A DNA stretch of 34,266 nt. It comes from an uncultured bacterium. Its GTDB lineage: Bacteria > Desulfobacterota > Desulfovibrionia > Desulfovibrionales > Desulfovibrionaceae. Of the stretch, positions 22,125-30,035 are shown piece by piece. The DNA is taken from assembly GCA_905214305.1 (NCBI GenBank), contig CAJMLK010000030.1, forward strand, positions 1 through 34,266, written 5' to 3'. The position numbers were made by a program, and so were the translations under genes. Position 1 is the stretch's first letter. Every line of letters begins with the position of its first letter. The notes under the pieces were generated by a model that worked only from the letters and a program-made list of their open reading frames with translations, searched no databases and had not been told where the DNA came from.

Positions 22125-23018
22125 ATGGCTCGACATATACTGACAATCAAAAAGCTGGGGGAAAAGGCGTGCTGGCTGCTTGTGCAGCAGGCTATGGGCA
22201 TGCCGGAGGCCAAGACCAGAACGAACTTCATGACAGAGCGTGTGGCTGTGCTCATTTTTGCCCAGCATTCGTTGCCGGAAAGACTCTGCGTATCCGCAGC
22301 AGTCCGGCAGCTGGGCGGAGCGGTGGTGTACGAGGGCAACCGCAGCGTATGGCGCTCGGAAGTTGCCGAGTATCATGAGCAGCTCATGCCCATATTCAGC
22401 TACTATGTGGACTGCCTTTATACCTACGGTCTGCCGGTGGCCTCCTGGGACCCCGCCCGGATAAACCTGAGTTTTCCCCTTATCAATGCCGGCAGCCCGG
22501 ATGCGCATCCGGCGCATGCTCTGGCGGACATTGCCTGCATGCTGCGCAATTCACGCAATCTTGGCAATGTCACATGCGGCTGGCTTGGCTGTCTCAACGG
22601 AACCCTGCATTCGCTTGTAGAAGCCACGGCGTGGTTTCCCTTCAGCTTGCGCGTGGCCCTGCCCTCGCATGTTGATCCGGCGCCCCTCAAAAAAATCATT
22701 GCCGAACTGGGAACCGATGTGACCCTTGTGGACACCCCTGAAGAAGCCGTGAAAGGCGTGGATTATGTTTTTGCGGGCTGCCGCAAGGGACTCACGGATG
22801 AAGAGCACGGGCAGTGGAGAATTAGCAGCGACTTGCTGGCCAAAGCCTCGCCGCATGTGCGGATCATGCTCAGTGCGCCGCCCATCAATGCCATCCGTGT
22901 GGAAAATGATATTTTACGCAATAACAAGGCATCCATGCTTATCCAGCAGTCAGAGTACCGCCTGCGGGTGCACAAGCGCATGCTGCACTGGGTATTTCTG
23001 GATAATGACGATTCCTGA
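22125..23018 (+). CDS. Aspartate/ornithine carbamoyltransferase-fold protein with lost catalytic motifs
   Basis: The 297-residue protein aligns by eye along the whole carbamoyltransferase fold. VAVLIFAQHSLPERLCVSAA then VRQLGG (about residues 40-65) corresponds to the normal IFxKPSTRTRxSFE...LGG region. DAHPAHALADIACML (126-140) matches HPxQALADLLT. GVDYVFAG (211-218) matches the GADVVYT-like strand, and ASMLIQQSEYRLRVHKRML (269-287) matches the C-terminal QxENRxHxQKALL helix. However, the carbamoyl-phosphate motif STRTR is replaced by SLPER, and the HCLP loop reads SAPP (250-253). Normal catalysis therefore seems unlikely; binding, regulation or a new reaction is possible. GGAGG lies 5 bases before the ATG. 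A longer upstream frame looks non-coding. It is monocistronic, with its own promoter. Confidence 0.78.
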   Translation: MARHILTIKKLGEKACWLLVQQAMGMPEAKTRTNFMTERVAVLIFAQHSLPERLCVSAAVRQLGGAVVYEGNRSVWRSEVAEYHEQLMPIFSYYVDCLYTYGLPVASWDPARINLSFPLINAGSPDAHPAHALADIACMLRNSRNLGNVTCGWLGCLNGTLHSLVEATAWFPFSLRVALPSHVDPAPLKKIIAELGTDVTLVDTPEEAVKGVDYVFAGCRKGLTDEEHGQWRISSDLLAKASPHVRIMLSAPPINAIRVENDILRNNKASMLIQQSEYRLRVHKRMLHWVFLDNDDS

Positions 23019-23080
23019 CCGGGCGTTTTTGCCGCATCGGCTTGCATGAGGCGGCAGTCGCTGACCAGCGTTGCCGCTTT

Positions 23081-23173
23081 AGAGCAGTTAACGAATGAAA
23101 TGTGTTAACTGCTCTGCAGGATTTTCTTGAAAATCCTTGCCACGAAATGCGAGAAGGCAGGCTTTTGCCTGCC
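23081..23173 (-). repeat. Composite hairpin element, copy 1
   Basis: Three consecutive perfect stems are present: AGAGCAGTTAAC (23081-23092) / GTTAACTGCTCT (23104-23115), AGGATTTTC (23118-23126) / GAAAATCCT (23129-23137), and GGCAGGC (23156-23162) / GCCTGCC (23167-23173). Read on the minus strand, the order GC-stem with A-rich loop, about 17 bases, AAGGATTTT stem, GC, then AGAGCAGTT matches the plus strand at 33932-34001. It lies downstream of the carbamoyltransferase-like gene, in a 532-base stretch without a gene (23019-23550). Confidence 0.6.
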
Positions 23174-23436
23174 GTAAGCGAGCATTTCAAGTGTTAAATG
23201 CTTTAGCACAGGGCATGTGCCGCTTGCGCTGTTCAAGCGAATCTGGCCGCCAGTGCAGGGCGTCTGCTGACGCAGGGTTTCCCGCTGCGACGGCAAGAGG
23301 GTGCGCCCTTGGCGGATGGCGGTCTGGACGTTGTATCGAAAAGATTTTCAAGGGGTAAAACGGACGCCTGCCTGGGGCAGGATCAGCCTGTCTGCCTTTC
23401 GTGGCAATGTTTTTTCAAAAAAGATGATCTTCCAGC

Positions 23437-23474
23437 AAATGCGAACAGCCCGGCTACCCGGGCTGTTCGCATTT
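23437..23474. terminator. Perfect 17-bp bidirectional terminator-like stem
   Basis: AAATGCGAACAGCCCGG (23437-23453) is exactly complementary to 23458-23474, with loop CTAC; the GC-rich top and A/T ends put T residues on both strands. It lies downstream of the plus-strand carbamoyltransferase-like gene and of the minus-strand gene at 23551-24135, and suits both. Confidence 0.7.
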
Positions 23475-23486
23475 TCGGCGGAATGA

Positions 23487-23516
23487 CAACGTTGAAAATA
23501 TATAATTTCAACGTTG
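23487..23516. repeat. AT-centred palindrome with CAACGTTG arms
   Basis: CAACGTTGAAA (23487-23497) and TTTCAACGTTG (23506-23516) form a perfect 11-bp dyad around ATATATAA. CAACGTTG is itself palindromic. It lies 35 bases downstream of a gene on the minus strand, so it may be a second transcript-end structure; a protein-binding site is the alternative. Confidence 0.5.
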
Positions 23517-23550
23517 ATCTGCTTGAAAGTAATTCTACCTTGAACTTGTT

Positions 23551-24135
23551 TTAATCAGCCAAAATTTCATAGTTCTCGAGTTTGTCCCACACCGCGCTTA
23601 CAAGCATCGCCATAGCTGCCGCCAGACGCGCTTTGGACTGGTCATCAGGCGGGCTTGCTTCGCCTTTGGCCCGTGCTGTTTCCGATGCCAGACGCTGACA
23701 GAAAAGCTCCGGGCAGCGGGCCTGTTGCCCCTGGGCCAGCAGGGGCATGTACCCGGCAAAGGGGCCGTCCACAAAGGCTTCGAGACTGTCAGGGGCTGTG
23801 CTTTCCTGATCTTCGGCGGCCTGCGGCGCTGCGGAAGTCTGGCAGCATTCCTCACCGGAAGGCGTGGATGCCTGACGCAGCAGATTGCCTGTCTGACGCA
23901 GGTAGGCCATGAGCACGCTGTTGGGGGCGTGCTGCATGAGCCCGGCAGTGATGACGGCATGGGTGAAAGCCCGCCATTCCGCACAAAAGCGGATGGCCCC
24001 CGCGCCTTCAAGGTAGGCAGGGGGGAGCAGGGCGCTGTGCGCCAGACGCACCATGCCCTCGGCATCCGTGTTAAGGGCGAAAAGAATGCAGGCCGCCTCA
24101 ACGCCCTGAGCCGCGCTTAACTGCTTTTTGGACAT
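23551..24135 (-). CDS. Conserved-looking protein of unknown function
   Basis: I do not recognise this 194-residue protein. It is predicted mostly helical and soluble, with no signal peptide. The segment about residues 1-90 (EAACILFALNTDAEGMVRLA onward) is ordered, and a low-complexity linker rich in A, S, T, P and E lies around 90-118. The C-terminal part carries DGPFAGYMPLLAQGQQ and LAAAMAMLVSAVWDKLE. The ATG at 24135 has GGGGAGCG upstream and lies within the last codons of queC (19-base overlap), so it is translated as part of the nuclease-queC string. Good ribosome-binding site and coupling argue it is real. Its role is unknown. Confidence 0.7.
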   Translation of the reverse strand: MSKKQLSAAQGVEAACILFALNTDAEGMVRLAHSALLPPAYLEGAGAIRFCAEWRAFTHAVITAGLMQHAPNSVLMAYLRQTGNLLRQASTPSGEECCQTSAAPQAAEDQESTAPDSLEAFVDGPFAGYMPLLAQGQQARCPELFCQRLASETARAKGEASPPDDQSKARLAAAMAMLVSAVWDKLENYEILAD

Positions 24136-24893
24136 GTTCGCTCCCCTGTTGCCGACTTGCCGTTCACATAGTCGGCGTATCCTGCGGCCCGCAGGCGGCA
24201 GGCCGGGCACTGCCCGCAGCCGTAGCCCCAGACATGGCGCCGACCCCGCTGACCTTCGTAACAGGTATGGCTTTCTTCAACGATCAGATCAACCAGTTTT
24301 GGGCCGCCCAGAGCTTCAGCCAGCGTCCAGGCGTCCTTTTTGCTGCGCCACATGAGTGGAGTATGCAAAACAAAATTTGTGCCCATACCTGTGTTCAGAG
24401 CCACCTGCATGGCCTTGATGCTGTCGTCGCGGCAGTCGGGATAGCCGGAAAAATCACTCTGGCACACGCCGAGAACCATGTGGCGGATGCCCAGACCGTA
24501 GGCCCATGCAGCGGCATGCAGAATAAATATGAGATTGCGGCCGGGAACAAAAGTGTTGGGCAGGCCCTCGGGATCATCCGTGATGGGCGCTTCTGAAGTC
24601 AGGGCCGTATTGGCAAGCTGGCGGAAAAGGTCGATATCCAGCAGACAGTCCGCATCAAGACGGGCAGCCCATTGGGGATTGAGGTCGGCCAGTTTCCGGC
24701 GGAGATTCTGTCGGCAGGTCAGTTCCACGGAGTGGCGCTGCCCGTAGTCAAAGCCCAGCGTGCGCACGCGGGCAAAGCTGTCCAGTGCCCAGCCCAGACA
24801 TGTTGCGGAATCCTGCCCGCCTGAAAAGATGACCAGAGCCGTCTGTTCCGTCAGAGGACTTAATGCGGCCCTGTCGGGGCACTGCTGGCTCAT
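24117..24893 (-). CDS. queC: 7-cyano-7-deazaguanine (preQ0) synthase QueC
   Basis: QueC converts 7-carboxy-7-deazaguanine and ammonia to preQ0 with ATP, in synthesis of the tRNA base queuosine. The 258-residue protein has the PP-loop SGGQDS at residues 24-29, NTFVPGRNLIFI at about 113-124, and QSDFSGYPDCRDDS at about 145-158. The zinc site is C211, C226, C229 and C232 (CGQCPACRLR). All family features are present. The ATG at 24893 overlaps the nuclease stop by four bases (ATGA). The N-terminal ten residues or so beyond the usual start are unremarkable. No other que genes are in the window. Confidence 0.93.
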   Translation of the reverse strand: MSQQCPDRAALSPLTEQTALVIFSGGQDSATCLGWALDSFARVRTLGFDYGQRHSVELTCRQNLRRKLADLNPQWAARLDADCLLDIDLFRQLANTALTSEAPITDDPEGLPNTFVPGRNLIFILHAAAWAYGLGIRHMVLGVCQSDFSGYPDCRDDSIKAMQVALNTGMGTNFVLHTPLMWRSKKDAWTLAEALGGPKLVDLIVEESHTCYEGQRGRRHVWGYGCGQCPACRLRAAGYADYVNGKSATGERTCPKSS

Positions 24894-25885
24894 GGCGTCA
24901 CCGGCCAGAAGGGGCAGACCCGCGCGGGGGCGTAGCCTGCCATGAAGGCGTCCATGAGATTGCCGAAGTACACACGGTTTCGCGGGCGTATGTGCTGGGC
25001 CTCGGCACAGTCTGCGGGAAAGAAGCGCAAAGATTCCTTGTTGCCAAGATAGGTGTTTTTGGCAACGGGTTGCGAAAGCAAAAATGCCCACATGCCGCGC
25101 CGTCCGGCGATGGCTTCATGTTGCAGGCTGCGCAGCCGTTCCTGAAGATGGGGATTGAGGTCCTGATGCGGATAAAAATAGGCTGCGCCGTTGCGGATCA
25201 TGATCTCGTTGAGGGATGTGCCATCAGGCAGCAGCACTTCCGCCAGGATTCTGCCGTGCGGGTCGCGATGCTTGACGCCCGCCTGCAACAGCTGGACCTG
25301 CTGACCCTTGACGAGAGTGCTGAGCTGGTCTCTGGCTTCCCGTGCGAAAAATTGCCCTTTGCGGCCGCCTTTGGACAGTTCCGGCGAGTCAATCCCGGCC
25401 AGCCGCACAACGCGCCTGTCCGTGAGCTTGAAGGTGTCGCCGTCAAAGCAGTGCGCCACAGTGGCAAGCGGCTGGGGCAGCGGCTCGGCGCGCGGCACAT
25501 CGGCATTTTCTTTTGTGCTGTCTTCGGAGACGATTTTTGTGTTGCCGCCCGGCTGGCCTGCGGCAGCATCGGCCGTCAGTGCGGCGGCCTGCCCGGATGT
25601 GGCCTTGTTTTCCTTGTCGGAAGGTTCAAGGGCCGCAGGGCCTGCGAGGGTGGCCCTTTCCGAAGCGTCGTCGGTATCATCGGCAACCGTAGCGGGTGTG
25701 CTGCTCAGGGCGGGCACAGCGGGCACAACGGCAGAAGGCGGAGCATCGGGAGAAGCTGGTGCTCCGTTTGCCGCCAGGGCAGAAGACAGAAGCGAAAAAG
25801 GAAGCGGCAGGCAGAGAAGGCCGAAGATCATAACAACGGCGCACTGCCGTCCGAGCCTGGACAATACTGACACAAACACGGCCAT
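24890..25885 (-). CDS. Staphylococcal-nuclease-like protein with signal/anchor segment
   Basis: The 331-residue protein has an N-terminal hydrophobic segment ending in SSALA (about residues 15-38), a low-complexity A/P/T/D-rich linker (about 40-135), and an SNase domain (about 140-250). Catalytic features are visible: FDGDTF (148-152), R161 and D166-S-P-E169 in RLAGIDSPE, and R212 in DPHGR. This corresponds to the Asp, Arg and Glu set of thermonuclease, so it is probably an active calcium-dependent nuclease secreted or anchored outside the membrane. The tail (about 260-331) is unassigned. The ribosome-binding site at 25885 is weak; an ATG at 25831 is a possible alternative. It overlaps queC by four bases. 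Confidence 0.82.
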   Translation of the reverse strand: MAVFVSVLSRLGRQCAVVMIFGLLCLPLPFSLLSSALAANGAPASPDAPPSAVVPAVPALSSTPATVADDTDDASERATLAGPAALEPSDKENKATSGQAAALTADAAAGQPGGNTKIVSEDSTKENADVPRAEPLPQPLATVAHCFDGDTFKLTDRRVVRLAGIDSPELSKGGRKGQFFAREARDQLSTLVKGQQVQLLQAGVKHRDPHGRILAEVLLPDGTSLNEIMIRNGAAYFYPHQDLNPHLQERLRSLQHEAIAGRRGMWAFLLSQPVAKNTYLGNKESLRFFPADCAEAQHIRPRNRVYFGNLMDAFMAGYAPARVCPFWPVTP

Positions 25886-25999
25886 ATCCTGTTGCGTGGG
25901 CTGCAATGTTTTGCTGTTACCGGTTTTGCCGGGCGGTCGTCCTGAAAACCCGCGGGCTTTTGACGTGCCGCGCAGAGCGCACCGGGCCTGTATCACGCG

Positions 26000-26030
26000 C
26001 CGGCGGCCCGGCTTGTTGCCAGGCCGCCGG
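26000..26030 (-). terminator. Stem-loop after rpoD
   Basis: A 13-bp stem with one mismatch (26000-26012 with 26018-26030, loop TTGTT) lies eight bases after the rpoD stop on the minus strand. It separates the rpoD operon from the nuclease-queC genes. No T tract follows, so termination may be partial. Confidence 0.55.
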
Positions 26031-26038
26031 ACGGGAAA

Positions 26039-27808
26039 TCAGTTTTCGTAGTAGGAACGCAGGGGCTGGCTGCGCACGGGATGACGCAGTTTGCGCAGGG
26101 CCTTGGCCTCGATCTGCCGGATACGTTCGCGCGTTACGTTAAAGAGCTTGCCCACCTCTTCAAGGGTGTGATCGCTCTTTTCAGCAATGCCGAAGCGTTT
26201 GCGCAGAACCTGCTCCTCACGGGGGGTGAGGTCTGCCAGCACTGCGGCCAGCTGTTCCGACAGCTTGGTGTTGATGACTTCTTCTGCCGGGGCCACAGCT
26301 TTTTTATCTTCAATAAAGTCGCCCAGGCTCGAATCTTCTTCATCACCGATGGGGGTTTCCAGCGAAATGGGTTCTTTGGCGATTTTGAGCACCTTTTTGA
26401 CTTTTTCCACCGGATATTCCATACGCTCCGCGATTTCTTCAGGCGTGGGGTCGCGCCCCAGTTCCTGCACAAGATAGCGCGATGTGCGTATGAGCTTGTT
26501 GATGGTTTCAATCATGTGCACGGGGATGCGGATGGTGCGTGCCTGATCGGCGATGGCGCGGGTGATGGCCTGCCGGATCCACCATGTGGCATAGGTAGAG
26601 AACTTGTAGCCGCGCTGGTATTCAAACTTGTCCACAGCCTTCATAAGGCCGATATTGCCTTCCTGAATGAGATCAAGGAACTGAAGACCGCGATTGGTGT
26701 ACTTTTTGGCAATGGACACCACAAGGCGCAGGTTGGAGCGGATCAGCTCCTGCTTGGCGCGCATGGCCGCCGTATTGCCGCGTTTGATGCGCCACAGCAC
26801 CTCTTCGAGGTCGGTGACGTTGTGGCAGCATTTTTCCTGCAGGCGGTTGAGTATCTCGATTTTGCCGATGATCATTTCCTTGAAGGAAAAAAGCTCGTCC
26901 ACGCTGAGCTTGAGATCGCGGGCGGCGTCCATCGGGTTGACTTCGCGCTGCTCAAGGCCGTCGAACATGGCCTGAATTTCCGCCTGGGTGCGGCCGGTCG
27001 CCAGAATATAGGCTGAAAGGTCGCGCTGGCAGTTGTGCATCTGACGCACATAGTCCTCAACCGTTTCAATAATGCGGTCAATGAGGGTTTTTTCCAGCTT
27101 GATGTCACGCAGGCGGGTGACGATTTCTTCCTTGAAGCAGATGATTTCTTTCTGCACAGCCGTGACGCGGCGATCCATGCAGGTGCAGACATCAAGCTTC
27201 TTGTAGATCTTGCGCTTTTTCTTGAAGGTCTGCTTGATTTCGTCCAGCAGCAGGATGACGCGCGAACGCTGGTTCATCTCGTCTTCGCTGGGGTCGTCTT
27301 CTTCAATGGTTTTAACCACATCTTTGAGCTTGATGCGGTTCTGGCGCAGGTCTTCGCCCACATTGATCAGTTCTTCAACCGCTACAGGCACTTCCACCAG
27401 AGCGTACAGCACGTCCTGTTCGCCCATTTCGATTTTTTTGGCGATGACAACTTCACCATCGCGGTCCAGCAGGGGAACGGCCCCCATTTCGCGCAGGTAC
27501 ATGCGCACGGGGTCCGTACTGCGGGAGGAATAGTCCGCCGAATCTTCGTCTTCAGACAGGTCAAGGGAACTGTCGGTTATTTCTTCGTCAGATTCGGAGG
27601 CAGTGGCGGAAATTTTTTTCCCGTCTTTTTCCGAGTCCACAATAACGATTTCCAGCTGTTCAAAGATGCCGATGATCTCTTCAAACTGCTCGGGCGTGCT
27701 CATTTCAACGGGCAGCGCCTTGTTGACCTCTTCAAAGGTCAAAAAGCCCGCACCCTTGCCTTTGGCAATAAGTGATTGAATCTGCTGGATATCTTTAAGA
27801 CTGCTCAT
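26039..27808 (-). CDS. rpoD: Primary sigma factor RpoD (sigma-70)
   Basis: This housekeeping sigma factor directs RNA polymerase to most promoters. The 589-residue protein has region 1.1 at the N terminus (SSLKDIQQIQSLIAKGKG), an acidic stretch at about residues 50-95, and region 1.2 (DPVRMYLREMG). Region 2 contains FLDLIQEGNIGLMKAVDKFE and KFSTYATWWIRQAITRAIA for -10 recognition and melting. Region 4 contains LEEVGKLFNVTRERIRQIE for -35 recognition. Motifs and length are those of a group 1 sigma. The start overlaps dnaG by 14 bases, showing coupling in the conserved dnaG-rpoD order. Confidence 0.97.
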   Translation of the reverse strand: MSSLKDIQQIQSLIAKGKGAGFLTFEEVNKALPVEMSTPEQFEEIIGIFEQLEIVIVDSEKDGKKISATASESDEEITDSSLDLSEDEDSADYSSRSTDPVRMYLREMGAVPLLDRDGEVVIAKKIEMGEQDVLYALVEVPVAVEELINVGEDLRQNRIKLKDVVKTIEEDDPSEDEMNQRSRVILLLDEIKQTFKKKRKIYKKLDVCTCMDRRVTAVQKEIICFKEEIVTRLRDIKLEKTLIDRIIETVEDYVRQMHNCQRDLSAYILATGRTQAEIQAMFDGLEQREVNPMDAARDLKLSVDELFSFKEMIIGKIEILNRLQEKCCHNVTDLEEVLWRIKRGNTAAMRAKQELIRSNLRLVVSIAKKYTNRGLQFLDLIQEGNIGLMKAVDKFEYQRGYKFSTYATWWIRQAITRAIADQARTIRIPVHMIETINKLIRTSRYLVQELGRDPTPEEIAERMEYPVEKVKKVLKIAKEPISLETPIGDEEDSSLGDFIEDKKAVAPAEEVINTKLSEQLAAVLADLTPREEQVLRKRFGIAEKSDHTLEEVGKLFNVTRERIRQIEAKALRKLRHPVRSQPLRSYYEN

Positions 27809-29537
27809 GCCCTTTCTCCAAGGTTTCCTTAAGTGCGCGAAGATAGTCCATATCAGCCTCAAAGTCACCTGTGCCGGTGTTGGCTCTCAAGGCTGCGGAT
27901 AAAGAAGATTTTTGCGCCGAAGCGTAGTAATTGTTCAGGTAGTGGCGCAATGATTCCAGTTCCCTGTCGCCGTTGTCGCGCGGGGCGGCCTCGGGGCCGC
28001 AACATTTGCACCAGAAATTTTTTTCCCGTTGGTCCAGATGATGAAAGACCTCTTCCGGGCCGTGGTTTTCAATCTTGTCCCACAACTGACGCGCCACTGC
28101 CGAGTGCAGGGCCAGGTCGGCCCCAAGTTCAAGCATGTTTGTCAGCCGGTGCGGGTAGCGCACGGCAAACATCATGATTTCGCGGTCGCGAATGTTTTGC
28201 AGGGCGCGGCCTGATGGCAGGCCGCTTGCGCCGGGGCGCGTCCTGTCGTTTTTTGCCCCGCGCGTCTGCACAAGCCCTTCGCGCAGGTCGGCTTCAGAAA
28301 GTTGCAGATGCCCGGCCAGCCGCGAAACATACGGGCTGACCAGTTCGGGAATCTCCACCTGACGCAGGAAATTGCGTGCCCATTCCACAGTTTCTCTGGG
28401 GGCCAGAGCCTTGAGCACATCCACGCAAAACCGCAGCCCGTCAGGGGCCTGGGCCTGCAGTTCTTCAAATGCCTCTGGTCCCGAACCGCGCAGCAGGCTG
28501 TCGATGTCTTCGCCCTCGGGCATAAGCACCACCGAACAGGCAAGGCCGCGTGTGAGCAGCATTTCGCAGGAACGCAGGGCGGCCTTGCGCCCGGCGCGGT
28601 CACCGTCAAAAAGCAGGGTCAGCTGCGAAACAAAACCCGAAAGCCGTTTGATCTGCTCCGGCGTCAGGGCAGTGCCGAGAACGCCCACGGCGTTGTCATA
28701 GCCGAACTGATGCAGGGTAAGCACATCCATGTAGCCTTCGGTCAGCAGGGCGCGGCCCTTGGTGACCATGCCCTTGCGGGCCTGCGCCAGACCGTAGAGG
28801 TGTTCGCCCTTCTTGTAGATGGGCGTGTCGGCGCTGTTGATGTACTTGGCCTCGTCTTCATCGGCAATGATACGCCCGCCAAAGGCGATGATCTGGTTGG
28901 AGAGGCTCTTGATGGGGAAAATAAGCCGTCCCCGAAAGCGGTCATACGCCCGTCCGTTGCCGGATTGCCCCAAAAGGCCCGCCTCGATTGCCATGCGGGC
29001 GTCAAATCCCGCCCGGCGCAACGAGTCTGCCAGGGATTGCCATTCTCTTTTGGCCCAGCCAAGGCCAAAGTGCTGCACAATATTCTGGCTGAGGCCGCGC
29101 TTTTCCATATATGCGCGACATTCTGCGCCGTCCGGCCCGTTGAGCGTTGCCGCAAAATGCCCTGCTGCCAGTTCATACATGCGCAGCATCTGCTGGCGTG
29201 AATAACGGCGTTCGCGTTCCTCGCCCTGTCGGCGCGGGCCGCCGGAGCCGCGCTCAATGGTTATGCCCGCCTCGGCGGCCAACTGTTCAAGTGTTTCTTT
29301 AAAGTCCAAACCGTTGATGCGGCTGTAAAAATCAAAAATATCGCCCGAAGCGTGGCAGCCGAAGCAGTAAAACAGGCCCTGATCTTCGTTGACTGAAAAG
29401 GACGGCTTTGTCTCCTGATGAAAGGGGCAGGGGGCCACCCAGCGCGGGCCGTTGCGCTTCAGCTCTACATAGCGTCGCACAACGTCCACAATATTCATGC
29501 GCTCCTTGATGGCGCGTATGGCATCCCTGGACTGCAT
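27795..29537 (-). CDS. dnaG: DNA primase
   Basis: DnaG makes RNA primers for DNA replication. The 580-residue protein has the CHC2 zinc finger (C37, H40, C58, C61), then the TOPRIM core. ALLTEGYMDVLTL carries the conserved glutamate, and LLFDGDRAG the acidic DxD-like site. The C-terminal helical part should bind the replicative helicase. The ATG at 29537 begins QSRDAIRAIKER, the family N terminus. An upstream in-frame extension of 53 residues is not primase-like. The ribosome-binding site is poorly spaced. It lies between mutS2 and rpoD with a 498-base leader that contains a dispersed repeat. Confidence 0.96.
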   Translation of the reverse strand: MQSRDAIRAIKERMNIVDVVRRYVELKRNGPRWVAPCPFHQETKPSFSVNEDQGLFYCFGCHASGDIFDFYSRINGLDFKETLEQLAAEAGITIERGSGGPRRQGEERERRYSRQQMLRMYELAAGHFAATLNGPDGAECRAYMEKRGLSQNIVQHFGLGWAKREWQSLADSLRRAGFDARMAIEAGLLGQSGNGRAYDRFRGRLIFPIKSLSNQIIAFGGRIIADEDEAKYINSADTPIYKKGEHLYGLAQARKGMVTKGRALLTEGYMDVLTLHQFGYDNAVGVLGTALTPEQIKRLSGFVSQLTLLFDGDRAGRKAALRSCEMLLTRGLACSVVLMPEGEDIDSLLRGSGPEAFEELQAQAPDGLRFCVDVLKALAPRETVEWARNFLRQVEIPELVSPYVSRLAGHLQLSEADLREGLVQTRGAKNDRTRPGASGLPSGRALQNIRDREIMMFAVRYPHRLTNMLELGADLALHSAVARQLWDKIENHGPEEVFHHLDQREKNFWCKCCGPEAAPRDNGDRELESLRHYLNNYYASAQKSSLSAALRANTGTGDFEADMDYLRALKETLEKGHEQS

Positions 29538-30035
29538 TGGCAGATAATCTTCCTTTCCGTTTGGCCGGAAAAACTGTTTACGCGTCTGCTTTGCCTGTGG
29601 CTTGCGCAGCGTGCATATAAATCGGCAGACAGCTCGCCCAGCCCTGCCACATGCGGTGGCATCGGGTGGTTTCATAATGCCGCCGCTGCAAACCAATTTC
29701 TTTCATTGGCAGGCGCTGAAGCGCTTTTGCGGCAAGGTGTCGCGGCACGGGCGGTGCTTTCGCCATGTACGGCGGTCACGCCGGGTGCTTGTCTGTGTTG
29801 TGGCAATGCGTCTGGCTGCAGGCAGCTCCTGAACAATGTATCGCTGGAAATTGCTCTATAGCGTTTTCGCATTGGGAATATTTATTCTCAATGCTTCCAA
29901 GGCGCCAGCTCCGGCGTTTAACCGCGCAGATAAACTGCGCCCATGCGCCTTTGCGGTCATGCGTCTTGCTGCCTTGTGCGGTCGGCTTTGTGGCGGGCTT
30001 GCGCCGTTGCCCGAGCAATTTGTTCCGCCCTTGAT
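29538..30035. other. Intergenic region between mutS2 and dnaG
   Basis: There is no convincing gene in these 498 bases. About 100 bases (29852-29954) are repeat copy C, followed on the minus strand by an AGAGCAATTTC module (about 29820-29858). The rest has no promoter I can defend, and no tRNA. Since dnaG and rpoD need steady expression, a promoter is likely here but was not identified. Confidence 0.5.
29852..29954 (-). repeat. Dispersed structured repeat, copy C
   Basis: The reverse complement matches 7075-7167 and 15117-15187. It begins AAAGGCGCATGGGCGCAG, has a GCGCAG / CTGCGC hairpin, then AAACGCCGGAGCTGGCG and TTGGAAGC. The palindrome ATTGAGAAT...ATTCCCAAT (core 29869-29894) follows, then GCGAAAACGCTATAGAG. 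The middle hairpin missing in copy B is present here. It lies inside the mutS2-dnaG-rpoD gene string. Confidence 0.7.

Noticed and set aside
24863..25870. Long plus-strand open frame opposite the nuclease gene, and similar long antisense frames elsewhere
   Set aside because: These are GC-rich shadows of well-supported genes on the opposite strand, with no motifs or ribosome-binding sites.
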